A stretch of DNA of 64,000 bases, from NCBI GenBank assembly GCA_025766275.1, contig JAFKAC010000012.1, positions 372,001 through 436,000 of the forward strand, read 5' to 3'. This document shows positions 31,605-43,993 of this stretch, one piece after another (the first letter of the stretch is position 1; every line of letters starts with the position of its first letter). The position numbers and the translations under genes were made by a program. Under the pieces are notes generated by a model that was not told the DNA's origin, searched no databases, and saw nothing but the letters and a program-made list of their open reading frames with translations. Origin of the DNA: Lactarius indigo (lineage: Eukaryota; Basidiomycota; Agaricomycetes; Russulales; Russulaceae).

Positions 31605-32288
31605 TCAGATCGGCGCCACCAGCGGGCCCGGGAGCCGCTCGAAATTGCGGACAAAGTCACACTGGCCGCCCGTCTCGGGGCTTTGCGGGAATCGGCGGTA
31701 CTTCTCGACGGACTTCCACTCCTCCGCGATGAAGCGGAGCGCCGCGGCGCCGTCCTCGACCGCGCCGGATTCGACGAGCCAGCAGCCGACGACGACGCCC
31801 GTGCGGCCGATACCGCCGCGACAGTGCACGGCGGAGATACGTCCGCGGCGCGCGTTGTCCCTGAGCACGGCGAGGATCTGGCGGACGTACGACTCGGAGC
31901 GTGGCAGGCAGCGGTCGGGGATCGGGAAGGAGTGGTACTCGACGTCGTGGGGGTCGATGCTGCCCACGCGCGCGACGTGTGCGGCGAGGTGCGGCGCGTA
32001 GGGGGAGAGCTCCCCGCTCTCGGTTAGGTCGATGAACGTCCGCACGCCCGCGCGCAGGAGCAGATCGAGCTTCTGCGAGTGCTGGGCGCGCGTGGGCGTC
32101 CAGGGGTACTCGCATGCTACCAGCAGCGGCGTCGCCCAGTATGAGTTGGGGAACGGCCGTGGACGCATGAGGTGGTTCTCCGTCGGAATGGATGGGAGGG
32201 ACGAGCAGGTAGAGGAGGAGGGGTCCCGGCTGGCGCATTGCATGCCAGTGGGAGCAGCAGAGGATTCGATGGAGCAGGACATGGACAT
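31605..32288 (-). CDS. Tyrosine/dual-specificity protein phosphatase
   Basis: A single-exon gene of 227 residues. The Cys-based phosphatase signature HCRGGIGRTG (HCX5R) lies at about residues 155-164, preceded by a general-acid loop candidate FPIPDRCLP about 35 residues earlier. The core starts around NSYWATPLLVACEYPWTPTR; the first 40 residues before it are Ser-rich and poorly conserved in appearance, so translation may start at the internal Met 41 (MRPRPFPN). The Cys forms the phospho-enzyme intermediate and the Arg binds phosphate. The substrate is unknown; small phosphatases of this shape act on phosphotyrosine/phosphothreonine proteins, and related folds act on other phospho-substrates. 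The region is GC-rich, and the long open frames on the opposite strand are shadows of it. Confidence 0.85.
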   Translation of the reverse strand: MSMSCSIESSAAPTGMQCASRDPSSSTCSSLPSIPTENHLMRPRPFPNSYWATPLLVACEYPWTPTRAQHSQKLDLLLRAGVRTFIDLTESGELSPYAPHLAAHVARVGSIDPHDVEYHSFPIPDRCLPRSESYVRQILAVLRDNARRGRISAVHCRGGIGRTGVVVGCWLVESGAVEDGAAALRFIAEEWKSVEKYRRFPQSPETGGQCDFVRNFERLPGPLVAPI

Positions 32289-34057
32289 TGTTGTTGTTGT
32301 TGTGATGAGCAGAGGTAGGCAGGTAAAATGGGTAGATGTAGTAGATGAGGACGGTCGCGGACTTAGGAAGGTAGGCTTATGTACTTTTTGTGAGGGTGAA
32401 GAAGAAAAAGAGTGGTTGTTTCTAGGTGGAGTCCAGCCCTAAGCGAAACAACGGACGGAGCCTTGACCTGCACAGCCACAGCGCCTTGTGCCCCATTTTC
32501 GGACCATCATAGCCAAGCTCAACAATTATTGACAGCCACAACACGCATGGAAAATGCGTGCATTCTACGTGCTTGCTCAGTTGTACAGCATCTAATCCAT
32601 TCGCGTACCGATCCTAGGATGCTCTTCATCGAACACGTTGCCCGGGCACGTTCACCCTCCCATTCAACCACCCAAAAGAACAACCTTTAGCATTTCGAGT
32701 TGAGAAGCTTCGGCAAGATTGTAGACAATTCAAGAGCGGCGCGAACCCATCAATTGCTGCCCTCATTCTATTATGGCCTACCCGCCTGTCTGATCAACAC
32801 GAACCTGTCCGATACAGTACTGTGCGTGTGTTCCCCGCATGTCTACGTCGTGGCTGCGTGTGCTGTACAGCAGTGGCCGGCAGACAAGGACTCGCTACGG
32901 CATAGGGTTCCATCGAAGTTCTATCAGCGGTACCGGCCTATGCCATAGGGATGGCTATCGCGGGGTCGGCTGCGGCCTTGAGGGGGCTGACAAGTGGAAC
33001 TGAGAAAGAAGGTCGTGTGCGGCCTGCCAGCAAGACGAATATCGCTACCGGCAGACTCCGGTTGAAGGATTGTTTTTTTTTTTTTCGGTTACAGGGGACC
33101 ATGTGGCCCTTGGGTCAGGTAAGTGCAACCAACGCTCTATATCGCTCACTCTCTCTTTCGCAAAATTTTTAACAGCAGTTATATAGTACTCACAATTCAG
33201 GAACCAGAAAGTACGCATACATTACAGGGCTGAATCGAATGATATGAAACGGGACGAGTTGAGCCCAACAAGTGGCAGAGCCGAGCCTAATGTAGGTCTT
33301 GGGGGCATGGAATCTCCTAGTTAGACCAAAGTCCTCGGCCTCGGTTCGAACTCGAAGCTACCTGGCCACCTGTCAACAGACAGTCGAGACTTGTTCCTGT
33401 CAATCAAAGTGAGCAAGGCCGCTCCCCCCCCCCTTCTCCCGTCCCTTCTTTCCCCTTTTCTCCCCCCCGCCCCCTGAGGGCGGTCGAGGCTTGGGTCGAA
33501 ATTTCTCCGATGTACGGCGACGGGTAGTACCTTGCACTGAAAGCGCCAAAAAAAAAAAAAAAAATTGGGAGGAAATCCCAAACACATAAAACACCGTGAT
33601 CATGCTGCGATCACTCATGATTAACAGGGTTCCCCGGATTCGCAAATATAGATTGTGGAGATGGCCCTCTCTCTCGGGAGTCGGGCCTCCGCCGCCCATC
33701 GATCGTGAAGTGGGCGAGGGGGGGGGACATACCATTACGTAAATCATGATAACAAGGGTGGCGGTCTCGGGTCTAGTCGTGATGCAGTGTTGAGTCCAGT
33801 TCGTGATCACAGCCCAGGGTAAAGAATGAGGCTGCTAGGGCAAACAAGATGGGCGGCGTGTTGTGATATGTGGGGGCGTAATCGAAGTGAATGAGAAGCA
33901 TCGCAACGGGGTGCTAATGTTGTGGGGTTCCCAGCGGGATGTCATTTATTGATATTACACAATGGGGGGGGGTATTATTATACATCAAAACACGGCGACT
34001 GTCCCGATGAACACAACAAGCACAAGAGTGTCAAATGGGTAAAAATAAATAAATATA
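32289..34057. other. Intergenic region, phosphatase to F-box gene
   Basis: No gene is seen. It contains the phosphatase promoter side, a poly(T) run near 33070, a poly(C) run near 33424 and a 16-base poly(A) at about 33549-33564. Confidence 0.5.
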
Positions 34058-35505
34058 TCACTTGTGTGAGAGAACGCCGAAGACGGCGTCGACGTGTAAA
34101 ACGTCGCTCTCGCACCGCACGATGAAGGGTCCCATAGGCACCTCTGGTGAATCGGGGGCCTCAATGTCCTCCGGTGACAGGTCCAAGTATGGATATCTGT
34201 CCGAGGGATGTCAGAAAAAGAGCGCGCGCAGCCAACGAAAAACGAAAAAAAAAAAACGACAGACCGATGGTCTCCCAAAAAGCCACGATGGGGTGCGCAG
34301 TTCATAGCCTCGGGGAAGGACCCGCCGGGCGCACGGTAGTCGTCCAGCAGGGTCTGGTAGTGGGACAGCACGGTGCGCATGTTGGCGAGGCTGCGCGGGA
34401 GTCTGCGTGGACAGTATGACACCGTCAGTCTTACGTGATGGATGGGAGAGAGAGAGAACGCAGATACGCACAGATCGCCAAGAAGCCGGTTGACGTCGAG
34501 CAGCGTGCACCCGTCCGGGTTACGCACGCTCGCGATGGCGCAGTCTGAATTGGGCCGCAGGAGCGTAATGGACTGCACAGGGGGCGACGTCACGAAAGAG
34601 CATGCGGCGCTAGCGTGGCCGCAGAGCGGCGCGTACACCTTGCGCCGGCAGTCCGGGTGGGTGGGGAGAAGGGTGTGCAGGACCGCTGCCGGATCGAGCT
34701 CTGCGCCGGCCGAGAAATGGAGATAGTAGAAGAGCGGGTGAAATGCGAGGGAGGAGGGGGACTGGTGGTGCGATTCGTCATCTGGAGACACGATGAATGG
34801 ACGTTTCCCAAAAAAAGAGGTTTGGTTAGGTTAGCATGACATGACTCTATTGGTGGCGAAAAGGCAATAAAGCGAATTGATTGATGCGCGCGCACACACA
34901 GACACACGGGTCGTGCCGTGGGCGTCACGAGCTAGCCAGGCCAGGACGTCGTGCCAGACATGTCCAGGAAAGGAACCGGGGATGGAATGGAATAGAGGCG
35001 GAGACTCACCAGGCCAGCAACTGGCGTTCCTGCAGCTGCGGATTTCACATACACGCTTGTGAGCTGTGACGAGGAGTGCGATCTGTTTCCAGGAGAGGAC
35101 CTCAGGCGGTGGTGTGTCGGGCGGAGTGAAGCCCGGGAGTGACTGTGGGTACTCGCGGCGCATGGGTCTGCCGTAGCCGGCCATAATGCAGGCGCGCTTC
35201 CAAAACAGATCCTCGGACTCAGGAGTGGAGAGCAGGTAGATACCCCGCAGCCGACGGCAGGTCTGGGAGAGGGAGAGGTGGGCGAGGAGGCCAAGTCCCG
35301 GATCGACGGAGTTGAACGGGGCGGACGAGATGACGTCGCGTATAGAGAGGAGGACGTCCACAGGGAGAGAGAGCAAGGACGTAGGCATCGTGTTTAGATT
35401 GAATTGGGCAAGCGATGAGGAGGAGGACGGGGAAACAGTGACTGGGGGTGGAGGAGTGTCATAAGCGGTATTGGTGGCCCATGATATATGAGGCGGCCGG
35501 GACAA
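34058..35505 (-). CDS. F-box domain protein
   Basis: Four exons on the minus strand, 35505-35010, 34781-34472, 34402-34265 and 34196-34058, join with matching phases to 360 residues. The F-box-like segment begins near residue 40 (SLLSLPVDVLLSIRDVISSA) and continues through LLAHLSLSQTCRRLRGIYLL with a following W (DLFWKRAC), the usual pattern of Skp1-binding helices. The remaining 250 residues carry no repeat or other known domain; they end FIVRCESDVLHVDAVFGVLSHK. Such proteins normally present substrates to an SCF ubiquitin ligase. The intron between exons 2 and 3 is 69 nt and has no stop in frame, so it could be retained. Start could also be the internal Met near residue 40. It is divergent from the ribosomal protein gene, sharing a 440-bp promoter region. 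Confidence 0.75.
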
Positions 35506-35949
35506 GCGAGCATTACGAGGGATGCACTAAGACTGAAGGGAAGTGATAACGTCCGTCAGGGCAGGACTGGGCGTAAGGGGACCAACGAGATCAGATCTGT
35601 AAGAGAGTGTGAAAGGGAGCGGTCCTCTGGGGTATATCCTGTGCCGCAACGGGTCCTCACACTCGCCTGCTTCGGAAGCGCGCTGCGGCATCGACCGTCT
35701 CGGAATAAATCCCGTAAAGAAAAATATTCCACCAATGCCAGTCCCTGAGAACCTAAATGTCGGCTATAATTCAACGAATGAGCACGCGAGCAGCGATCCT
35801 CGGGACACCGACATAAAAAAAAATTGGGTGCACTTGTGACCACTTCTCAGACCTCCCGGTTCGCTCCTGCCTATTTCGGCCTCCGCTGGCCCTCCGAACG
35901 CTCCCACGGGGGGGAGGCACACACTGGTCTCCCTCAGCCCCGCCATCCC

Positions 35950-36466
35950 ATGTTCCCTTCTTTACCCTCGCTTGCCGCCGCGCTCAGCCAACCATTCAAG
36001 AGGTCGCAGCTCGGTCTCTTCCATGGAAAGACCAAGCAGTATGGAAACAACGTCCCGTTCTCGAAGAAAAAGACACGTCGGACGTGGCTCCCAAACATTC
36101 AAACCAAACGTCTCTTCTCTGACGCGCTCGGAGAGAAGGTCCGCGTGAAACTCTCCATGCGCGCTCTCAAAACTATCCGCAAGGTGAACAGCCTTCATCT
36201 CCCTTTTTTTCCGTCTCACGCTGATAAAACTGCGCAAGTACGGCGGCATCGATCAGTACGTGCTCAACACAAAGGCGGACTTGCTGGGCTGGGAGGGCAT
36301 GCGCCTACGTGTCGCAGTGAGGGAAGCGCAGGAACGAAACACATCAGAGGCATCCACTTCTCCATCTGAGGTCCCAACGCATGGTGCGTTCTCTGACTCG
36401 TCCGATAGTAACCACTTCGTCTCGCATCCTCATTTCCGCTTCAGCTCCCCCATAGATATCATATAG
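35950..36466 (+). CDS. MRPL24: Mitochondrial ribosomal protein bL28m
   Basis: Two exons, 35950-36183 and 36239-36466, give 153 residues; the intron is 55 nt. The core FKRSQLGLFHGKTKQYGNN followed by VPFSKKKTRRTWLPNIQTK and VRVKLSMRALKTIRK is the L28 family pattern, with the typical continuation KYGGIDQYVLNTKADLLG after the splice. The first 18 residues are hydrophobic and Ser-rich and may help mitochondrial import; the C-terminal 50 residues are a Ser-rich extension. It is a component of the large subunit of the mitochondrial ribosome. The open frame extends upstream to 35824 but without an obvious reason to start there. Confidence 0.9.
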
Positions 36467-39400
36467 TATTTCATGTCCCGCTTTTGCGAGCCGCTATTAT
36501 TGTCCCCCCACCCTTTTTCTCGCGGTTTCGTTAGGAGATTGACATCCTTGGGTGGAGCCGGAATGGCCCCATGGTGGCGTGTATGCGAATTCACCCCGTG
36601 TGGAGAAGAACGCGGAACTATGTGCACTCCCGAAGCTGTACAGTACTGTCTCTCACAGTCGTCTCCGGCGCCACAGGCATCCTGAAAACCCCTGTCCACT
36701 GTATGGGTCCCGTGGCCCCAATAAGATCTTCTTGAGCTGTTTGCGCTTATCTTGACTAAAGCACCCCAATTAGACAACAGGCCAATCGAAGCCAGCGGTC
36801 AGAGAAGCGCGCGGATAACGGGACAAGGTTGCCCTGCCGCTGTTCTGTTTCCCACGAGCATACAACACCTTACTGGCTGTCGTGTGGTGTAGAATCCGCG
36901 GGGCGCCACAGGTGAAGCCCCTTAAGTTCCCGTCTTGCACCCTTCGTATATCGCTGCGGCGCCATTGCTCCACAACACCTTCCCTCCCTCCTTGGAGGTC
37001 GTTCCTGCATCGGAGAACACACGGCGGCACCTTGTCGTGATCAGCTAATGGGACCCACGGTGTAGGCTCCGGCATCCCCACATGTAAGCTACACGCCCAC
37101 GGTTCAAAATTACTCTGTGTGTGATCGGTGGATGCCGCGCTACCTCGTGTTCTGTTGGTGTAAGTAAGTACGTAAAAACATACGACGCCACAAGAAAAAC
37201 AAAGTGTTTGGGGTGTGTCAGCCCTTTTCCTTATTCGTATCAGGATCCGACCGACCGATTGTTGGGAGAGTCTTGGGGTCATGCATTGGGTTCCGAGCAA
37301 AAGGCGAAAAAGCTAGAACTGGGGATATTCGTGAAAGTGCTATGCCGTAATAAAAGAAAAATGAAGGAGGGGATTTGACGACTAAATTCCCCGCGCGCTC
37401 TCTCTTGCGATCAGTGTTGTCCTTTTCCTTTGTGTTTACGCGAACGGGAATACCGTTTCTGGTGCGGGGAAAGGCGGGGAAAGGGGCAGAGACCTCAGTT
37501 CTTCGTTCCTTCGTCAATAATTACCAGCGCGCGCGCGCGCGTGCCCCCCCTGAGTCAGTCGACAGACTGCGAGCTTCTTCCTTCACAACAGCTTCGAGAA
37601 AAAAAATGTTAGGTGCCCGGGAAGAAGAGGGTACTGTATTTACTTTTTTGAGAATCGGCAGCTGTTAGTAGGTTACTCAAAGCGGCGACTTGGAGACTCT
37701 CCACTTCTTTGGAGTAGTACCTGTAGTTCGTTCGCATGTCAGCTGTAGCTTTACTGTCGTGGGATTCACAGTTCTTGCATCCCCTATTGGTCAATTCAAG
37801 GACATACCGACCGTGACCCGCCTGCTGGACTCGGAGGGGGGCTTACGCAGCGATTACGGCAGAGGGGCTCGGGCTTGCTTGCCTGCGCGCTTAACAACAG
37901 GAAGTTGGAAGTCGGCGGTTTTACCATGACCTTATGACTTCAGCTGACTCCGGTTGAAGCGGGGTAAAATAACCTACGACTCTGATTTCTAAAGTGTGTT
38001 GCGTCCCTACAGCACCCCCCCAACCTTGCGTTCTGATAGCCGAACTGTATTGAACAAGCGCGCTGCAGAAGCGCTGGCATGTCGCCGCTCGGTCAGAGAT
38101 CTCTTTGGTTTCAAGCTTGATCGTGATCGATATCAATACCGTAGTGTAGCTTCGTCTGGGGTAAACAGGTCATCATAACTGTCGTCGCTTTCCGTAATTG
38201 ACGGGCCCGGGTTACGGGAAAGGGGTCAGTCATCGCTTGCAGTACAATGATTCAATGCAGAGCTTGACAGGCTTGACAACTTGACACTGGACACTGAAAA
38301 ATCGCGATGTCGCTCTCTCTGGCACACGCACGCAATCGCCGCATCTTACGTGTGGACGCCGGCACTCTTACGCTCGGGATTTTTTGTTATTATCATGTGC
38401 CCTTTTCATTCCCACGGGCCGGAGCCTGCCGCGCACCAAATGCCAGTACGGTGTTTGCCGTGTTATCCCACACGTGTTGCATCCTACTTGTATTGTACCA
38501 CCTTCCGCAGTCATTTGCGCATCTGAGTCTCAGCATAATTAACACCTAGTAACACTGTCCCCGACCAGTTCGGCAGCTGGACTTCCACTATATACGGAGA
38601 CTTTGAAGATCCGGGAACGCTGATGGTGAGCCAAAACGATGTGCTGTAGGTTAGAGCCTAAGGTCCATCGATGTGGATGGCCGTGTTTGCTCCTTGCTCG
38701 TATCGAGGACCTGGTCAGCTCCCGAGTCGCAGTTCTTCAGCATGGTGGGTCCCAGAGTTGCGCCCGTGGCGAAACAAAGAACACTGTTGCGATTGTGCGT
38801 TCGAGAGTTGTCTGGATCAATGAACTTCTTAGAAGCAACCTTCGTATCAACGACATCTTTGTGCCGCTGCTTCGTGTGTACCTGTTACCATTATTGTTCA
38901 CTCCGAGTCGTATTCTGACATCCTTGTCCTTATCGATTCGTTATCACTGGCATTCGCCCCTCACTCAGTGACGGCTTCTTTGTTCGTGCAGACAAAGTAA
39001 AATACCGGCTAGTTCATCGGAGCAATGTGGTATCCTACATCCATTTTTATCCTCTTCCCCTTTATTAGGCTATGCGTCTAATTCTGAGCCAATGCACAAG
39101 ATCCGGATCTGCTTTCGCCATTGTTACTTGGCCTAGTGCGTTTCTGCCAGGAGGTGGGGGAAAAAGATGGAGGTTAATCGACTGTCGGAAAGCACCACTC
39201 AGACAGAACACGCTACACCTACTCGTTGACGGTAGAAGTTTTCAGTTGGTCCACTTCGCTCATCACGTGTTGTAAAAACATCCGGTCCTTCGTTTCGGCT
39301 GCGCGGAAAGGGGATGCCTGACATCGCCGCTCGACAACCATACTTTCTGTCGATTTCGCGATTTGCCTTGGTCGGTCCTTGTCACGCAAACGAGCTGGCA

Positions 39401-41110
39401 TAACGAGAAAAAGAGCAGGAAAGTATCTGCATCTTCCGCTGCTTTGAAATGCTATGAGGCGTGTTGGGCGATAGCGGACCGACGTTCGGGTCGGACGCTT
39501 TTTAAGTCGGCATTCTCAAGCCGAAGAAGAGAGGAGGGTGGTTCTTATTGGTACCATGTGAGGTTGAAGAATGTGCTTCTGGACGTGGGGCGCTGGGCGA
39601 ACTTCATTTGTTCTGGCGCGTGATCGAAAGGTCATGAGCTCGTGGCCGGCCACTCTAGTGAGTCTTTGTATCTACTCGTCTACGGGTCAGCACTCACGCC
39701 ATTGCAGAAGGCAGAGAAATTACATCCTTACTATCTGGGGAAGCACGTTTGTACAAGTAAACGCTGTGTTAGAAATACTGTATAGGAATGCGATTTTTTA
39801 TGCCTTTCTAGAACACGGTAGCGCAGGGGCGATTGGCTACAGTTAGTAACTTAGGCTCAATCTTGGCGCGCAAGAGATATTTGAGTCTAAGATATATAAG
39901 TAAGTGAAACTCCCCCGATGAGTCTTCTGTCTTTGGTACGAGAACACTTGGCTTAGCACTAGCGAGAGATTGAGCGCAGTCTTTGGAAGAGCCTCCTGAA
40001 GATATCGTATCTTCCTTCCCTATCGTCTCTAGGAAACAATTGCCTTCGTTGGCATTCCATTCAACCACATCCATGAAATCGGGAATCATCTTGATACCCG
40101 ACTTTCGAAAATTCCGAACTAGTATGGAAATTGCAGCCCCTTCTTCTGAGACCAAGCAATTCAATTGGTTTCGTGACTTCCAACATCTGGGCCAGAGGAC
40201 ATCCCACGCGGGCGCCATTAAATGCCACACGCCAGAGTGTCGACACGGTGAAAAGACGGGGACAGCCCCCTTGGGGATTTGAATAAGACGACGGACTGCC
40301 TCGAGTCCGTTTCCTCTGAAAGTCGCCGCTGGCAGCGCGAGGCCAAATCTGTTGAGACGCTGGGCTCGGTCCAGCATGCTGGCGATCTGAATCGATAATT
40401 CTATGAAACGCGGCTCCTCGTTTCGCCTTGGTTTAGTGGTACGTTTCTGCGGTGGCTCACCTTTGTGATAGAGAGGTGGCGATATCGGCAGATACTACTA
40501 GCATCCCCACGTTGTCCGTAACGAGACCACGGAAAACCCCCATAGTCCCGTGGATGGCTAAGATGCCACACCAGCCGCCAACTTTGAGCGAACGGCGGAC
40601 GGCGCGGAAAGGGACATCAGAACATTATCGCGCGAGGCGTCGAGGTTCCTTTTCGAAAGGGATAGGGTCCCGGAGGTACAGTAGTTAAACAGTACAGTGG
40701 GCACTCAATTGAGTAACCTATTCGGGGCCTTCGGACTGCCCAAGGCGCTGGAAGCGAAAGAGAACGGTATGTATGAGGTAAAAGAACACCCGAACGACTG
40801 TTTACGTACACGCAATCAGTTCCGAGTCTTTCTTGTAAGGGTTTTGTGGAAGACCGATCGCTTTTGTGGGGATTAGAACGGATTTGCCTTGCATCTCGGC
40901 CAGGAACTGACAGTATTTCGGTCGTATTTATGAAAGAGCGAGATCTAGAAAACCAGGCACTCGAGATGTAATTGAGGCATTCGGAGGAAACGATGCTAGA
41001 GCATAGCAACCTGCCAACCCCTGATAGCTCGTTATAAGCCGTAGAGAGGACGCAGGGGACTGGAAACGTGGAAGCTGGGTATTAATATGGAGCTCACCTC
41101 GCAATGATTC
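36467..41110. other. Gene-poor stretch, first part of the middle accessory region
   Basis: No recognisable complete gene in 4.6 kb. There is a (GC)n tract near 37527-37540 and one moderately long unrecognised open frame at 39808-40377 (-). Sequence composition is ordinary. Confidence 0.4.
39808..40377 (-). CDS. Unrecognised ORF of 189 residues
   Basis: The longest open frame in this gene-poor part. It includes GVWHLMAPAWDVLWPRC and SGIKMIPDFMDVVEWNANEG, which look like natural protein sequence, but no family is recognised and no splice partner is clear. It could be one exon of a decayed gene. Confidence 0.25.
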   Translation of the reverse strand: MLDRAQRLNRFGLALPAATFRGNGLEAVRRLIQIPKGAVPVFSPCRHSGVWHLMAPAWDVLWPRCWKSRNQLNCLVSEEGAAISILVRNFRKSGIKMIPDFMDVVEWNANEGNCFLETIGKEDTISSGGSSKDCAQSLASAKPSVLVPKTEDSSGEFHLLIYLRLKYLLRAKIEPKLLTVANRPCATVF

Positions 41111-41477
41111 GGTACTTTAGTCCGCGCTGCGCAGTTAAAGAAAGGAAACGAGGTTCGCAGAGAGATTGAATTTCTAGGTATTAAGTTAGTGGGTGAGTAC
41201 AACCGCAGCCGCATCTCCTTCTCCTATATCAACTCCGACCTCCAAGGGCCTTGCAGGACGCGTGTTTCCGAGCAAGTTTCCGTTCGCCCACGGGCCACGG
41301 TCAAGAGAGATCAGTCAGATTGTCCATCCAGGTGGTCATCTGCATGGCCGAGGCCAGACCAGAAGGCACGTAACTTGGAATTATTCTAACTTGGACGCCC
41401 TGGCGTGCTTGCTGGCTTAGCGTTGGTACAGCGTGCCGGGTAAAGACATCCAGCAGCTGCCTTTCTCAGTCACCGTA
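41111..41477 (+). repeat. Repeat X, copy 1
   Basis: Direct repeat of 43629-43993. Shared landmarks are gtgggtgagtacaaccgcag and gacgcgtgtttccgagcaag, with many point differences and small indels. No coding sense was found. Confidence 0.75.
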
Positions 41478-41510
41478 GCCACCGCCGCTTCTTCCGCATC
41501 GCATCGCACC

Positions 41511-42430
41511 CAGATGAAGTCGTATGTACCTCCCGGACAATTATTTGATAGGCAAGCTTTCGTTTTTCTAAGACGAAAGCCAACGGAATTGTCAAGTAGT
41601 GAAAAACACTCGTCCTGAAGCGATTTTGGTTGTGCGTGCCAGTGAGACCTCTGAGATACATTACATCTCAAGGGATATCACGCGCTGAGGTCTTCCTATA
41701 CGGACAAGTGCCGCATCATAACCAAAACAAAAAAAAATTGTGCCCAGACCAAGCAGACAAGTAAGGGATAGGAGAAGGCAGAAGAAAGGTCGCAGGAGGT
41801 GACGAAGGGCGAGCGAGGAACCCGCGGTAGCATGTTGACAGGGAGACTCGGAGGTGCTCAAAATAGCACGAGAATGCTTCGCCGTAGGCAAGGTGGAACT
41901 CCGAGTCATAGACTGCTGTCGCGTGATTGTTGTCAACCAACCACTGTGCGGAAAGTATGGTCTCACTGTGACTGCCAGTGCCAGTGTGTTGGCTCGGACT
42001 GTTCTGGGCCCGGGAACGCCCCTTCCTGGCACGTGACCAGCTACCAGCGCAAAACAAACGAGCCCTCATCAACGCGCTGGCAGCCACCTGTGTGTCCTGG
42101 GCACCGGGACATCCTGCGGGGACTTGGCAACACCACTATAAACGCTATAGCGCCGCTGGCCTAATGAAACGGGGTTCCATCAGTTTTTTTTTTGGACGCG
42201 ATGGGTTTGATGTATACAAGGATGTATATATTCAGTTCGATACCCAATAGTCACCTTCCAGGAGGACAGAAGAGGCGTCCATTGAGAATAGCAGCGGGTA
42301 TTGCAGTGAGGAATGCTGTAAAGCTCGGAGATAAACTCGGAGCTTGACTCGGAGGGGATATAAAATTGAGATCCTAACTCCTCAAGCACCCTCCCGAGAG
42401 CTGGAATTAAAGGAAAGAGGCACACCTGAA
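41511..42430 (+). repeat. Repeat Y, copy 1
   Basis: Direct repeat of 46897-47741. Shared landmarks are tgaagtcgtatgtac, agcatgttgacagggagact, gaaagtatggt and ccttccaggaggacagaaga. It follows repeat X within 40 bp here, whereas the second copies of X and Y are 3 kb apart. Nature unknown; it may be a non-coding transposon or part of an old tandem duplication. Confidence 0.75.
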
Positions 42431-43628
42431 GCAATAAATGGACGACCATAACTAGTGTTGTCCTTGGTCCTGTCAAAGACGTTGTTGTGGTTACTTCCGT
42501 GAACCGGAGACCCGCAATTAGAACAGCTCCCAGGCTATCAAATACTTGATTCCGCATACATACGAAAAGCGCTCCTATACCCGATTATACAGATTGGGCA
42601 TCGACCTTCAGCCTGGCTGTGACTTCTTTTGTCTCCGCGGGGGTGGGGGAGAGAGAGGCGCAATACAACTTGGGGACGTCTGACACTTTGTAATGATCTT
42701 CATGTTAGGGAAACCGGAGCTACCACAATGGTTGGGTTGAACCGTTTACTTCATGTTCTACGACCGGCGATGGTCAACACGGGCAGACAACATTCACGCG
42801 ATCTTGTATATAAATCAGCAACCGATACTCATGGTCATGTCATCATCCCCCACTCTTCATCATTAATTTATCCTATGGCAGACAGAATGGCGTCCATCAA
42901 CTTGAAAGCCGTCGTTGTTATTTGTTTGCTGTTTGTGCCCTTGCCGCTCCGAAGGGGAATGGGAGTGATTTCTGCCGGTAGTGAGTCACGCTCGAGCCAA
43001 TACGTACTTTTCACAACCCCGACTGAATTGTCGTAGTGAAGGTGCATGTAACGAGTGATGACGACCTCTCAATGGCGAAGATGAGGCCCTTGTCGCTTGT
43101 GAAGGTATAGTTTACTCCTTGATACCGTAGGGCGACATATCTGATCTCCTATGGCAGGGGCACTGAACCGACAGTGTCGCGAAGAATTAGGCCATTCCCA
43201 ACCCATGTTCACGTGCGACGAACTTGATAACGAAGCCTGACAGAGTCCAAGTCTCGTTTCCTGGATTTTTTTCTTGTGTCGTTCGTACCGTTGATGGGCG
43301 AAACGAACGGGTCGTGATTTATTTCAACAACAATGTCAACCACTCTTGTTCTGTGTCAAAAAGCTGTTATATTGCAGATTGGGCGAAAAAAAAGATGGCC
43401 CTTCCGAGAAGGCAATGCGGAGATATCTTCATGGCGAGCCATCCTGAAGCCACCACCACAGTCGAAGCAGAGCTGAGGCACCAATGAGCTAAGCGAACAA
43501 GACCCACAGAACACCTAAGAATAGTTGGCATACGCTAGTGGCCTGTCTATGCCGGAGTGACGAAGGAGCGGCAGCATAGAGCGTCATCCAAGGCCTACGC
43601 CGCCTATCTTACGATGACTCTGTGTCTT

Positions 43629-43993
43629 ATTTCGCGTCGCGCAGTTGAAGTCTGAGATGTCTTCGGAAATGGAACGAGGTTCGCAAAGAGATCGAAGTGG
43701 GTGAGTACAACCGCAGCTGCTTCCCCCGATATCAACTCCAACTTTCAAGAGCCATACAGGACGCGTGTTTCCGAGCAAGTTTCCGTTCTTCAACTGAGAG
43801 TGGCTAATCAGTTTTTTTTTTTTTTTTTTTGAATCGTGGCTAATCAGATTGACCAGTCATTTGCGCACGAGTGGTCACCGACACGGCCAAGACCATACCA
43901 GGAGATGCGTAACTTTGGAGTTGAGTTACATCGTAGTAGCATTGGCGCAGCGTGGCGTGAGAGACTTCCAGCACCTGCATTTCTCGGTAACGT
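43629..43993 (+). repeat. Repeat X, copy 2, with a poly(A) micro-insertion
   Basis: Second copy of X. Relative to copy 1 it contains an added poly(T)-gaatc block flanked by a 12-bp direct repeat at 43800-43847. Confidence 0.75.
43800..43847 (-). mobile_element. Minimal retroposed insertion: poly(A) plus 5 nt with target duplication
   Basis: The 12-mer gtggctaatcag occurs at 43800-43811 and again at 43836-43847. Between them are 19 T and gaatc, i.e. gattc followed by 19 A on the minus strand. Repeat X copy 1 lacks the insertion at the matching place (atcagtcagattg near 41310). This is the footprint of a LINE-driven insertion truncated almost to its tail. Confidence 0.7.

Noticed and set aside
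31479..32027. 182-residue open frame on the plus strand
   Set aside because: It mirrors the GC-rich phosphatase gene on the minus strand, which has a clear catalytic motif.
33300..33360. A tRNA-like ggttcgaactc stretch
   Set aside because: No matching acceptor, D or anticodon arms could be folded around it. I found no convincing tRNA or rRNA in the window.
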